The notes under the pieces were generated by a model, which was not told the origin of the DNA, ran no database searches, and saw nothing but the letters and a program-made list of their open reading frames with translations. Positions 1-6,886 of a DNA stretch of 17,851 nt are shown here, in pieces. Origin of the DNA: Candidatus Dormiibacterota bacterium (lineage in GTDB: Bacteria; Chloroflexota; Dormibacteria; Dormibacterales; Dormibacteraceae); NCBI GenBank assembly GCA_003151665.1, contig PLYD01000156.1, positions 1-17,851 of the forward strand, in the 5' to 3' direction. Both the position numbers and the translations under genes were made by a program. How positions within the stretch are numbered: position 1 is the first letter of the stretch; the number at the start of each line of letters is the position of its first letter.

Positions 1-2
1 CG

Positions 3-1256
3 CGCGGACACGAAGAGATGCCCGAGAGGGGCCCGCTGAGCGTGACGGTGCCAGGCACGGTCGAGGCCTGGGGCCGCCTGCTCGAAAGATATGGCACCGT
101 CGGGATGGCGGCAGTGCTCGAGCCGGCGGCCTTCCTTGCTCGCGACGGCTACATCATCACAGGGCACCTGTCGGATGATCTCAAAGAGGAAGCCGACCTG
201 CTCGGCCGCGAACCTGCGGCACACGCTCTGTACCCGCCGATGGAAGCAGGGATGCGTTTGCGCAATCCGGACCTGGCATCGGTGCTCACCGACATCGGCC
301 GGACAGGGATCAACACCTTCTACCGCGGAGCCGTCGGCGCCGCGATCGCGGAGGCGCTGCGCCGGCGCGATGGATTTGTCACCGCGCTCGACCTGGCCAC
401 CCACCACTCGCAATGGGTCGACCCTGTGACTGTCGAGTATCGAGGCCTCACCGTCTACGAGCTACCGCCGCCGACGCAAGGCCTGACCGCGCTCGCCATG
501 CTCGCCCGCCTTCGACGATTCGATCGCCGCGCACTCGAGCCGGGAGCCGAGTTCATCGCTGCGTTCAAGAAGATCCGTGACGAGACCTACCCGCTGCGAA
601 ACCGGTACATCACCGACCCGGACTTCTCGCCTGCGCCACTCGAGCCGTTCCTCGACCCGACGCGCGCCGTCGCCGACGCCAGTGGACACCTACATGACGG
701 CGGCGACACGATCTACCTCTGCGCGGCAGACGAGCACGGCAATCTCGTTTCGCTGATCCAGAGCGTGGCGTACGGATTCGGATCGGGCATCGTCGCCGAG
801 GGCACCGGGATGCTGCTCCAGAACCGTGGTTGCTATTTCAAGCTGGATCCGGCGCACGTGAACCGGCTCGAGCCCAAGAAGCGCACCATGCACACGCTGA
901 TTCCCGCGATGGCCGCCCGCGATGGTCGTCCCTGGGCGATCTTCGGGTCGATGGGCGGGGATGGCCAGCCGCAGCTCCAAACCCAGGTCCTGATCAACCT
1001 CGTCGACCACGGCTTGGAGCCGGCCGAGGCTGTGGCACGACCGCGGGTGCGCGTCCAGGCGGATGGGGTGAAGATCTCGGTCGAGGCCGACTACCCCGGC
1101 GCCGGGGAACTGAGCCGCTCGGGCCTGAATATCGAGCTGATGCCTCCAAAGCACCACACGCTCGGCCATGCCCACGCCATCCTTGTTGACGGCCCAGGCA
1201 CCTGGCGGGCGGGGGCAGACCCGCGCTCTGACGGGTCAGTTGAACGATCGCCCTAA
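3..1256 (+). CDS. Gamma-glutamyltransferase family protein, 5' end missing (partial)
   Basis: The frame is open to the window edge, so the true start lies outside; the first internal ATG is at 18. The protein belongs to the gamma-glutamyltransferase Ntn-hydrolase family, which hydrolyses or transfers gamma-glutamyl groups (glutathione and related compounds) after self-cleavage into two subunits. Near the visible start is the large-subunit motif RGPLSVTVPG. Thr231 (counted from ATG 18, codon 708-710) in GGDTIYLCAAD aligns with the catalytic Thr that becomes the N-terminus of the small subunit. It is followed by GFGSGIVAEGTGMLLQNRG, the PxKRTMHTLIPAM region and GSMGGDGQPQLQTQV. The C-terminus LGHAHAI...GADPRSDG is typical and intact. 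The arginine that binds the gamma-glutamyl alpha-carboxylate would lie upstream of the window. The substrate cannot be told from sequence; the variant resembles YwrD-like members. It is not obviously linked in function to rpsO downstream. Confidence 0.9.
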   Translation, partial: RGHEEMPERGPLSVTVPGTVEAWGRLLERYGTVGMAAVLEPAAFLARDGYIITGHLSDDLKEEADLLGREPAAHALYPPMEAGMRLRNPDLASVLTDIGRTGINTFYRGAVGAAIAEALRRRDGFVTALDLATHHSQWVDPVTVEYRGLTVYELPPPTQGLTALAMLARLRRFDRRALEPGAEFIAAFKKIRDETYPLRNRYITDPDFSPAPLEPFLDPTRAVADASGHLHDGGDTIYLCAADEHGNLVSLIQSVAYGFGSGIVAEGTGMLLQNRGCYFKLDPAHVNRLEPKKRTMHTLIPAMAARDGRPWAIFGSMGGDGQPQLQTQVLINLVDHGLEPAEAVARPRVRVQADGVKISVEADYPGAGELSRSGLNIELMPPKHHTLGHAHAILVDGPGTWRAGADPRSDGSVERSP

Positions 1257-1279
1257 AACGGTCGGCAACCTCGCCTGGG

Positions 1280-1285
1280 TATAAT
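1280..1285 (+). promoter_or_regulatory. -10 box of the rpsO promoter (TATAAT)
   Basis: A perfect TATAAT stands 11 bp before the TTG start of rpsO, just after the upstream gene ends. No good -35 hexamer lies 16-18 bp upstream; TTGAAC at 1240-1245 is 34 bp away, too far. Transcription starting 6-8 bp after this box would leave only about 3-5 nt before the start codon. There is no Shine-Dalgarno sequence between box and TTG, so a leaderless or near-leaderless rpsO mRNA is likely (inference). Confidence 0.6.
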
Positions 1286-1296
1286 TCGTATTCGGT

Positions 1297-1566
1297 TTGG
1301 CAATAGAGACTGAAGTCAAGGGCAAGCTGATAGCGGAGCACAGGCGCGCTGATAAGGACACGGGTTCACCCGAGGTCCAGATCGCGCTGTCCACAACCCG
1401 CATCCGGGAGCTGACCGAGCACCTGAAAACGCACGCCAAGGACCACCACTCGCGCCGCGGCCTTCTCCTCCTGGTTGGCAAGCAACGGCGTCTGCTGAAC
1501 TACCTGAGAGGCACCGACATCGAGCGCTATCGCTCGCTCGTCGCCAAGCTCGGGATCAGGAGATAG
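1297..1566 (+). CDS. rpsO: 30S ribosomal protein S15
   Basis: The 89-aa product has the standard S15 length and the family signature throughout: [19 protein letters not shown], then [29 protein letters not shown] and the C-terminal LGIRR. S15 binds the central domain of 16S rRNA early in 30S assembly and forms part of a bridge to the 50S subunit. The start is TTG at 1297; it gives exactly the family length, and there is no ATG or GTG that would do better. No Shine-Dalgarno sequence precedes it, and a TATAAT box sits 11 bp upstream. The rpsO-pnp order is one of the most conserved gene pairs in bacteria. With almost no 5' leader, the leader-based S15 feedback known in E. coli would have little RNA to act on here. 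Confidence 0.97.
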   Translation: MAIETEVKGKLIAEHRRADKDTGSPEVQIALSTTRIRELTEHLKTHAKDHHSRRGLLLLVGKQRRLLNYLRGTDIERYRSLVAKLGIRR

Positions 1567-1570
1567 CCGG

Positions 1571-1590
1571 GGCTGGGCGCAAGCTCAGCC
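1571..1590 (+). other. GNRA-tetraloop hairpin just after rpsO
   Basis: GGCTGGGC (1571-1578) pairs with GCTCAGCC (1583-1590) as an 8-bp stem with one G-U pair, closed by a GCAA tetraloop. It starts 5 nt after the rpsO stop. No T-run follows (gattatgtca comes next), so it is not a standard intrinsic terminator. It may protect the rpsO 3' end, act as a processing site or attenuate read-through into pnp (inference). Confidence 0.55.
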
Positions 1591-1603
1591 GATTATGTCA
1601 ATC

Positions 1604-1733
1604 GGGAGGACTCCACGCTGGTCGCGCTGGGGTCAGCTCTTAGAAGCTCTCGCTGAGGCCGCAAACCTGGGCCGTAGCTGCTAGGAACCTGACCCAGGGA
1701 CGCACCTCGGGGATGTCCTCCCTAATGGAGGTG
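1604..1733 (+). promoter_or_regulatory. pnp leader: ribosome-binding site with competing RNA pairings
   Basis: The pnp Shine-Dalgarno GGAGG (1727-1731) lies 7 nt before GTG 1739. It can pair with CCTCC (1717-1721) as a 5-bp stem with a CTAAT loop, hiding the site. The same region, GTCCTCCC (1715-1722), is a perfect 8-nt complement of GGGAGGAC (1604-1611), which would free the site. CACCTC (1703-1708) can also pair with GAGGTG (1728-1733), and CCTGGG (1666-1671) with CCCAGG (1693-1698). The pairings are seen directly. A switch or PNPase autoregulation, as known by a different mechanism in E. coli, is only an inference. Confidence 0.45.
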
Positions 1734-1738
1734 TTCGC

Positions 1739-3973
1739 GTGGCAATTGTCACAAAAAACGTAGAGGTCGCCGGAAGGCGGCTTTCGATCGAGACCGGCCG
1801 GGTGGCCGAGCAGGCGAACGGGGCGGTGATTCTCCGCCAGGGCGACTCGGTGGTGCTCAGCACCGCCGTGATGTCGAAGGAGCCGCGGTTGGGAGTCGAC
1901 TTCTTCCCGCTCACGTGCGACTACGAGGAGAAGCTGTACGCGGTCGGCAAGATACCGGGCGCCTTCATGCGCCGGGAGGGCAGGCCGAGCGAGACGGCGA
2001 TTATCGCCTCGAGGCTCACCGACCGCCCGCTGCGGCCGCTGTTCCCGGACATGTTCCGGCTGGACGTGCAGGTCGTGTCGACCGTCCTGTCGGCTGACCA
2101 GGAGAACGACCCGACAATCCTCAGCATCAACGGGGCGTCCACCGCCCTGACGATCTCCAACATCCCATGGGCGGGCCCAGTCGGAGCGGTGAGGATGGGA
2201 TTCCTCGACGGAGCGCTCGTTGTCAACCCGCCGACCTCGCGCATGGCCGACTCGGACCTCGACCTCGTGGTCGCCGGCACTGCCGACGCCATCCTGATGG
2301 TGGAGGCCGGAGCCAAGGGCGTCACCGAGAAGACGGTGGTTGACGCCTTGCAGATGGCGCACGAAGCGATCAAGCAGCTGTGCGCCGCCCAGGTCGAGCT
2401 GCAGCAGCAGATCGGCAAACCCAAGTACCAGTACACACCGCCCACCTACCCCGAGCAGGTGGTCGAGGTCGTGAGCGAGTACCTCGCTTTGCGACTCGAC
2501 CAGGCAGCGTTCGGTCCCGACAAGGCCGCGCGCGAAGCCGCCACCGATGAGCTGCGCAAGAAGACCATCGCGGAGCTCGGTGAGAAATTCCCCGAGCATG
2601 TCGACATCCTCGGCAAGCTCTTCGACAAGAAGCTCAAGGACCGGGTTCGGGAGCGGATAGTCGAAGAGGGCGTGCGGATCGACGGTCGTGGCCTCAAGGA
2701 CGTTCGCGAGATCACCGTCGAGGTTGGCGTCCTTCCTCGCACTCACGGTTCAGGGCTCTTCACCCGGGGTCAGACCCAGGCGCTGACCATCGCGACCCTC
2801 GGCTCAATGTCGGACAAGCAGAAGCTGGACGGCCTTGGACTCGAAGAGTTCAAGCGCTACATGCACCACTACAACTTCCCCCCGTTCTCCGTCGGCGAGG
2901 CCCGCCCGCTGCGCGGACCAGGACGGCGTGAGATCGGGCACGGCGCGCTCGCGGAGCGGGCGCTGCTCGCGGTCATTCCGTCGGTCGACGAGTGGCCTTA
3001 CACGATGCGGTTGGTTTCCGAGATCCTGAGCTCGAACGGCTCGACGTCGATGGCGTCAGTCTGCGGCTCTACCCTCTCATTGATGGATGCCGGGGTGCCG
3101 ATCAAGGCGCCGGTCGCCGGTATCGCGATGGGCCTCGTGACGCGCGAAGGCAAGTTCGCAGTGCTCACTGACATCCAGGGCGTCGAGGACAACCTCGGCG
3201 ACATGGACTTCAAGGTGGCCGGCACCAAGGACGGAATCACCGCGCTGCAGATGGACATCAAGATCAAGGGGTTGCCGCACGAGATCCTGGCGCAGGCGCT
3301 CGAGCAGGCCCGCGAGGCGAGGCTGTTTGTGCTCGAAAAGATGCTGGCCGTGCTGCCGGAACCGCGCACCGAGCTCAGCCCTTACGCACCCCGCATCACC
3401 ACCATCCACATCAACCCAGACAAGATCCGCGACATCATCGGCCCAGGCGGCAAGATGATTCGCAAGATCACCGAGGAGACTGGGGCCTCGATCGACGTCG
3501 AAGACGATGGGAGCGTGTATATCGCAGCGGCCGACCAGGAGGCAGGCCAGAGGGCCATCGACTGGATCAAAGGCCTGACTGACGAGATCGAGGTTGGCAA
3601 GATCTACAAGGGCAAGGTTGTCCGGATCATGCCTTTCGGTGCCTTTGTCGAGGTGCTGCCGAACCAGGACGGGCTGGTCCACATCTCCAAGCTCACCGAC
3701 CATCGGGTCGAGAGGGTGGAGGAGGTCGCCAACGTAGGCGATGAGATCGTCGTCAAGGCCACCGAGGTCGACAGCCAGGGGCGCCTCAACCTGAGCCGCC
3801 AAGCGGCGATCGAGGAGCTGACCGCGAAGGGCGAGCCGATCGAGGAGAAGATCGACAAGGAAGCGATGGCAGTGGCACTGGCGTCACCACCGCCGCCACC
3901 GCGTGAGGGTGGATTCAGCGGCGGCAACCGTGGTGGACGCAACGGCGGGGGCGGCGGCCGACCCCGCCGGTAG
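1739..3973 (+). CDS. pnp: Polyribonucleotide nucleotidyltransferase (PNPase)
   Basis: This 744-aa enzyme degrades RNA 3'-to-5' by phosphorolysis, releasing nucleoside diphosphates, and can run in reverse to add tails. The order is complete: first RNase PH domain (about 10-150), linking helical domain, second RNase PH domain (about 315-510), KH domain (about 552-612, GxxG loop GPGG near 568-571) and S1 domain (about 619-688). Catalytic features are present: FTRGQTQAL, RREIGHG, SNGSTSMASVCG, and the two aspartates of LTDIQGVED (D478 and D484, matching E. coli D486 and D492) followed by LGDMDFKVAG. The C-terminus ends in a Pro run and a Gly/Arg-rich tail. The GTG start is supported by GGAGG 7 nt upstream and by the normal N-terminus. 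The gene probably shares transcripts with rpsO, 172 nt upstream. RNase J and RNase Y are encoded in the same window. Confidence 0.98.
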   Translation: MAIVTKNVEVAGRRLSIETGRVAEQANGAVILRQGDSVVLSTAVMSKEPRLGVDFFPLTCDYEEKLYAVGKIPGAFMRREGRPSETAIIASRLTDRPLRPLFPDMFRLDVQVVSTVLSADQENDPTILSINGASTALTISNIPWAGPVGAVRMGFLDGALVVNPPTSRMADSDLDLVVAGTADAILMVEAGAKGVTEKTVVDALQMAHEAIKQLCAAQVELQQQIGKPKYQYTPPTYPEQVVEVVSEYLALRLDQAAFGPDKAAREAATDELRKKTIAELGEKFPEHVDILGKLFDKKLKDRVRERIVEEGVRIDGRGLKDVREITVEVGVLPRTHGSGLFTRGQTQALTIATLGSMSDKQKLDGLGLEEFKRYMHHYNFPPFSVGEARPLRGPGRREIGHGALAERALLAVIPSVDEWPYTMRLVSEILSSNGSTSMASVCGSTLSLMDAGVPIKAPVAGIAMGLVTREGKFAVLTDIQGVEDNLGDMDFKVAGTKDGITALQMDIKIKGLPHEILAQALEQAREARLFVLEKMLAVLPEPRTELSPYAPRITTIHINPDKIRDIIGPGGKMIRKITEETGASIDVEDDGSVYIAAADQEAGQRAIDWIKGLTDEIEVGKIYKGKVVRIMPFGAFVEVLPNQDGLVHISKLTDHRVERVEEVANVGDEIVVKATEVDSQGRLNLSRQAAIEELTAKGEPIEEKIDKEAMAVALASPPPPPREGGFSGGNRGGRNGGGGGRPRR

Positions 3974-3980
3974 CTAGCAG

Positions 3981-4742
3981 ATGCCGGAGCCGATTCGCGT
4001 TGCGGTGGCAGGACATCGTGGCAAGGTCGGCTCCATTCTTGTCCAGGCATTCCAGGCCGAGCCTGGCATTGACTATGTCGGCGGAGTCGGGTCTGAGGAC
4101 GACCTGGCCGCCTTTCTGAAGAAGACGCGCCCGCATGCCCTCGTCGACTTCACGCGCCCATCCACAGCGCTGCATAACTCATTGGTCGCGGTGGCAGCGG
4201 GCGCGGCGCCGGTCGTCGGTACTTCGGGAATCCCTGCCGATGGAGTCGACAAGATCGAGGTGGCGTGCAAGGCGAAGGGACTCGGAGGCATCGTCGCGCC
4301 GAACTTTGCCATTGGCGCAGTGCTGATGATGTATCTCGCTGAAATCGCGGCTCCTCATTTCGAAGCCGCCGAGATCATCGAGATGCACCATGCGGCAAAG
4401 CTCGACGCGCCCTCGGGCACTGCCCTCTCGACAGCCAAGCGCCTCGCTGCACGCCGCGGCATCAAACCCTTCAGCCACAAGAAGGCGGAGAAGGAGACGC
4501 TGGCCGGGGCTCGAGGTGGGGAGGAGGGCGGCATCGCCGTGCACAGCATCCGTCTGCCGGGCTTCGTCGCCGACCAGGAGGTCATCTTCGGCCTGCCGGG
4601 CCAGACGCTGACGATCGCCCACCGGACGACAAGCCGCGAGGCCTTTGTCCCGGGAGTGCTCCTGGCTATCCGCAGGGTGACCAGCGCGCCGCGTTTCTAC
4701 CGCGGCCTGGACGAGCTCCTTGGCCTCGACGCCTTCGCCTAA
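3981..4742 (+). CDS. dapB: 4-Hydroxy-tetrahydrodipicolinate reductase
   Basis: DapB reduces the DapA product with NAD(P)H to tetrahydrodipicolinate, the second committed step to diaminopimelate (peptidoglycan) and lysine. The 253-aa protein opens with a Rossmann nucleotide-binding loop (VAGHRGKVG, 9-17). It continues with VGTSGI (79-84) and APNFAIG (106-112). The catalytic segment is EMHHAAKLDAPSGTA (134-148), with H136/H137 and K140 in the positions of the family's catalytic His and Lys and the DAPSGT substrate loop intact. GARGGEEGGIAVHSIRLPG matches the later substrate-binding part. It starts 7 bp after pnp with no clear Shine-Dalgarno, so translation coupled to pnp is likely. asd and dapA follow beyond a broken gene. 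Confidence 0.95.
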   Translation: MPEPIRVAVAGHRGKVGSILVQAFQAEPGIDYVGGVGSEDDLAAFLKKTRPHALVDFTRPSTALHNSLVAVAAGAAPVVGTSGIPADGVDKIEVACKAKGLGGIVAPNFAIGAVLMMYLAEIAAPHFEAAEIIEMHHAAKLDAPSGTALSTAKRLAARRGIKPFSHKKAEKETLAGARGGEEGGIAVHSIRLPGFVADQEVIFGLPGQTLTIAHRTTSREAFVPGVLLAIRRVTSAPRFYRGLDELLGLDAFA

Positions 4743-5247
4743 CCGCCCAGACCGCGTTCTAGTCGGGTCGTCACAGCTGGCGGCCAACGATTTCCCGCCC
4801 GTCTGCGCCATGACGGGCGCGCCGGCCGAAACATGGCGCAAGTTCCGATTCTCGACAGCGCCGGCTTGGGCGGCCGTATTTCTCCTGCTTGTGTGCACCG
4901 GGTTCGGGCTGCTCCTCGTTTTCCTTGCCATGTACCTCGTTTCTTGCCGAGCGAGCGGCCACCTACCCTTGACGCGCGCCAGCAGCCGTCGGGTGGCTTT
5001 GGCATCATGGATCCCGGCAGGCTTGATCGTCGGCGCCTTGTTACTGGGGTTTGTTGCCCTCGTCGTCTTTGGAGCGACCTCGAGCTCCAGCGCTCGGGTC
5101 AGCAGCGGCCTCGTGTACACGAAATGGGTTGCCGACTCCAACGTCACGAGCGGGCTGGAAGTCGGTTACAGGCCTTCGCTGACAGGTCTCAGCGGAGGCG
5201 ACGTTGCAACAGTCACGGCTGCCAACGACCCCAACAACGGTGGCTAG
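4720..5247 (+). pseudogene. SecDF P1-head-like membrane protein, N-terminal fragment (ends at premature TAG)
   Basis: This 175-codon frame encodes two hydrophobic segments (about residues 46-75 and 92-118) after a short N-terminus with FPPVCAMTGAP, a motif I recall from small membrane proteins. The exported part that follows is cut at TAG 5245-5247. Beyond the stop the same frame continues LINITFTPRG KSLFANLTRDN, which resembles the SecDF P1 head subdomain and fits directly onto NDPNNGG before the stop. TGG (Trp) changed to TAG is the simplest explanation. A second lesion near 5311 moves the homology to another frame (see the 5307-5885 entry). TTG 4720, overlapping the end of dapB by 23 bp, is one possible start; the real start is unsure. 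Function is unknown: it is not SecD itself, which has six membrane helices. Two sequencing errors could also explain the damage. Confidence 0.6.
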
Positions 5248-5306
5248 TTGATCAACATCACCTTCACTCCGCGAGGCAAAAGCTTGTTTGCCAACCTGAC
5301 CCGTGA

Positions 5307-5885
5307 CAACTCGCCGCATGCCCCGGTGACGTCGCCACCGATAGGAAAGCGGAGTGCGTCGGGCGCTACCTGACCCTGTGGTTGGGCCTAACGCAGGCGG
5401 ACATCGACAGATGGGAGGACGCGTCATACGCGGCCAACGTGGCCCAGCCATTCGGTTCCGGTGGCAAGTTGCTGGCGAACGCCATTACGCTGCAAGAGAT
5501 CGACGGAGGAACCCTCCAGCTCAACGGGAACTTTTCCCAGAAGGAGGCTCAAGACCTTGTGGCCGCGATCAAGCCCACTTCGACCACCTCGAGGCCGATC
5601 GGATCCACGATCGCCGCGTGGCTTGGGGGATTGGCTCTTCTCATGTTCATCGTCGCCATCATCGGCGGGCTGGTGATCCGGCGGTTGGTAGGGCCGCAAG
5701 GTAAGGTCATGGAAGCGCGGCCCGGATATACCGACAGGCTCATCGAGATTCGAAACGTCCATCCGGCGTTTGTTGCCGCGGTGCAGCAGATGCATCAGGC
5801 GAGAGCCGCGACACCCTCACCCCGCCCGCGCCGCTCCCGCCGGGATCGAATTAAACTGACCTCGTGCCTACCTCCAAGCGATTAA
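5307..5885 (+). pseudogene. SecDF P1-head-like membrane protein, C-terminal fragment (frameshifted)
   Basis: The frame is open from 5307, after TGA 5304-5306, and carries the second half of the SecDF P1-head-like domain. It reads AACPGDVATDRKAECVGRYL, then LTQADIDRWED, GGKLLANAITLQEIDGG and LNGNFSQKEAQDLV; the last part matches the I-x-G-x-F-x-x-x-x-A-x-x-L pattern of SecD. A third membrane helix follows (IAAWLGGLALLMFIVAIIGG and on), then a short tail with VHPAFVAAVQQMHQAR. Loss of one base near 5311-5312 would explain how LTRDN in the upstream frame joins AACPGD here. Translated alone, the first usable start is TTG 5382, inside the domain. It overlaps the asd start by 22 bp. Together with 4720-5247 it forms one gene of about 1.17 kb with three membrane helices. 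Confidence 0.6.
5852..5857 (+). promoter_or_regulatory. Possible -10 box for leaderless asd transcript (TAAACT)
   Basis: TAAACT fits the TANNNT pattern and ends exactly 6 nt before the GTG start of asd. That is the spacing expected when transcription begins at the start codon. No Shine-Dalgarno sequence and no clear -35 are visible. This would give asd-dapA its own promoter, separate from the broken gene upstream (inference). Confidence 0.4.
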
Positions 5886-6886
5886 ACGTTGCCGTCGTCG
5901 GCGCGACGGGGATGGTCGGGCAGGCTATGTTGGCGATCCTTGCGGAGCGACATTTTCCAAGCGCGCACGTCACGGCCCTCGCCTCCGAACGCTCGAAGGG
6001 CCGCACGGTTCCCTACAACGGGAGCTCGATAACCCTCGAGGCACTTGATGAGAAGGCGTTCAAAGGCATCGACGTCGCGCTTTTTGCGACGAGCACCGAC
6101 ATAGCGCTCATGTACGGACCGATTGCCGCAGAGGCCGGCGCGCTGGTGATCGACAACAGCTCCGCCTGGAGAATGAAGGAGAACGTTCCGCTGGTCGTGC
6201 CAGAGGTGAACCGTGAGGACATCCGTGACAACGAGGGCATCATCGCCAATCCAAACTGCTGCGCAGTTCCGCTGACCGTCGTCCTCAATCCATTGAGAAA
6301 TGCGGTCGGCATCGAGCGGGTGCTCGTCTCCACCTATCAATCGTCATCGGGCGCGGGCAGGGCCCTGGTGGAAGAGCTGGCAGAGCAGACCAAGGCGATA
6401 GCGGACGGGACAGAGCCGCAAGCCGTCGTGTATCCGTACCAGCTTGCGTACAACGTCGTTCCCGGCGGATGGTATTCCGAGGCCGACGGCTTCAACGAGG
6501 AGGAGGTCAAGATCGCCAACGAGACACGCAAGATCCTCCACATGCCAGACCTCGCAATCGCCGCCACATGCGTGCGCGTGCCTGTACCTGTCGGCCATGG
6601 CGAATCGGTATTCATCGAGACGACCGCTAAGATCTCAGCCGACGATGTTCGGACACTTCTCGGCAGCTCGCCGGGCATCATCGTCGAGGACGACCCTCAC
6701 GCCAAGCTTTATCCGACACCGCTTCACGTCGCGGGCAAGGACGAGGTGTATGTTGGCCGCATTCGCACCGACCCATCCTCCAAACACGGCTTGGCCTTGT
6801 GGATCGTCTCCGATAACCTGCGCAAGGGAGCAGCATTGAACGCGGTCCAGATCGCCGAGCATGCGATTGAATTGGGAATTATCTAG
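5864..6886 (+). CDS. asd: Aspartate-semialdehyde dehydrogenase
   Basis: Asd reduces aspartyl phosphate to aspartate semialdehyde with NADPH, the branch point for lysine/DAP, threonine and methionine. The 340-aa product has the Rossmann loop VAVVGATGMVG (9-19) and the active-site segment ANPNCCAVP, where C132 is the catalytic cysteine. It also has STYQSSSGAGRALVEEL (156-172) and RVPVPVGHGESV, with R238 binding substrate carboxylate and H245 as the general base. The C-terminus SDNLRKGAALNAVQIAE is typical. The GTG start at 5864 gives the normal N-terminal length; there is no Shine-Dalgarno, and a TANNNT box lies 6 nt upstream. Its stop is directly followed by the dapA ATG, so the two are co-transcribed and they act on consecutive steps. 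Confidence 0.97.
   Translation: MPTSKRLNVAVVGATGMVGQAMLAILAERHFPSAHVTALASERSKGRTVPYNGSSITLEALDEKAFKGIDVALFATSTDIALMYGPIAAEAGALVIDNSSAWRMKENVPLVVPEVNREDIRDNEGIIANPNCCAVPLTVVLNPLRNAVGIERVLVSTYQSSSGAGRALVEELAEQTKAIADGTEPQAVVYPYQLAYNVVPGGWYSEADGFNEEEVKIANETRKILHMPDLAIAATCVRVPVPVGHGESVFIETTAKISADDVRTLLGSSPGIIVEDDPHAKLYPTPLHVAGKDEVYVGRIRTDPSSKHGLALWIVSDNLRKGAALNAVQIAEHAIELGII

Noticed and set aside
436..443. Possible novelty in the FtsK Walker A, GATGQGKS (protein residue numbers)
   Set aside because: Gln at this place is seen in other FtsK/SpoIIIE proteins, so it is not an unusual active site.
1240..1245. TTGAAC as a -35 for rpsO
   Set aside because: The distance to TATAAT is 34 bp, twice the usable spacing.
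1640..2746. 368-codon - strand frame opposite pnp (and a similar one at 11624-12745 opposite ftsK)
   Set aside because: Codon-bias shadows of strongly conserved genes; no domain or start signal of their own.
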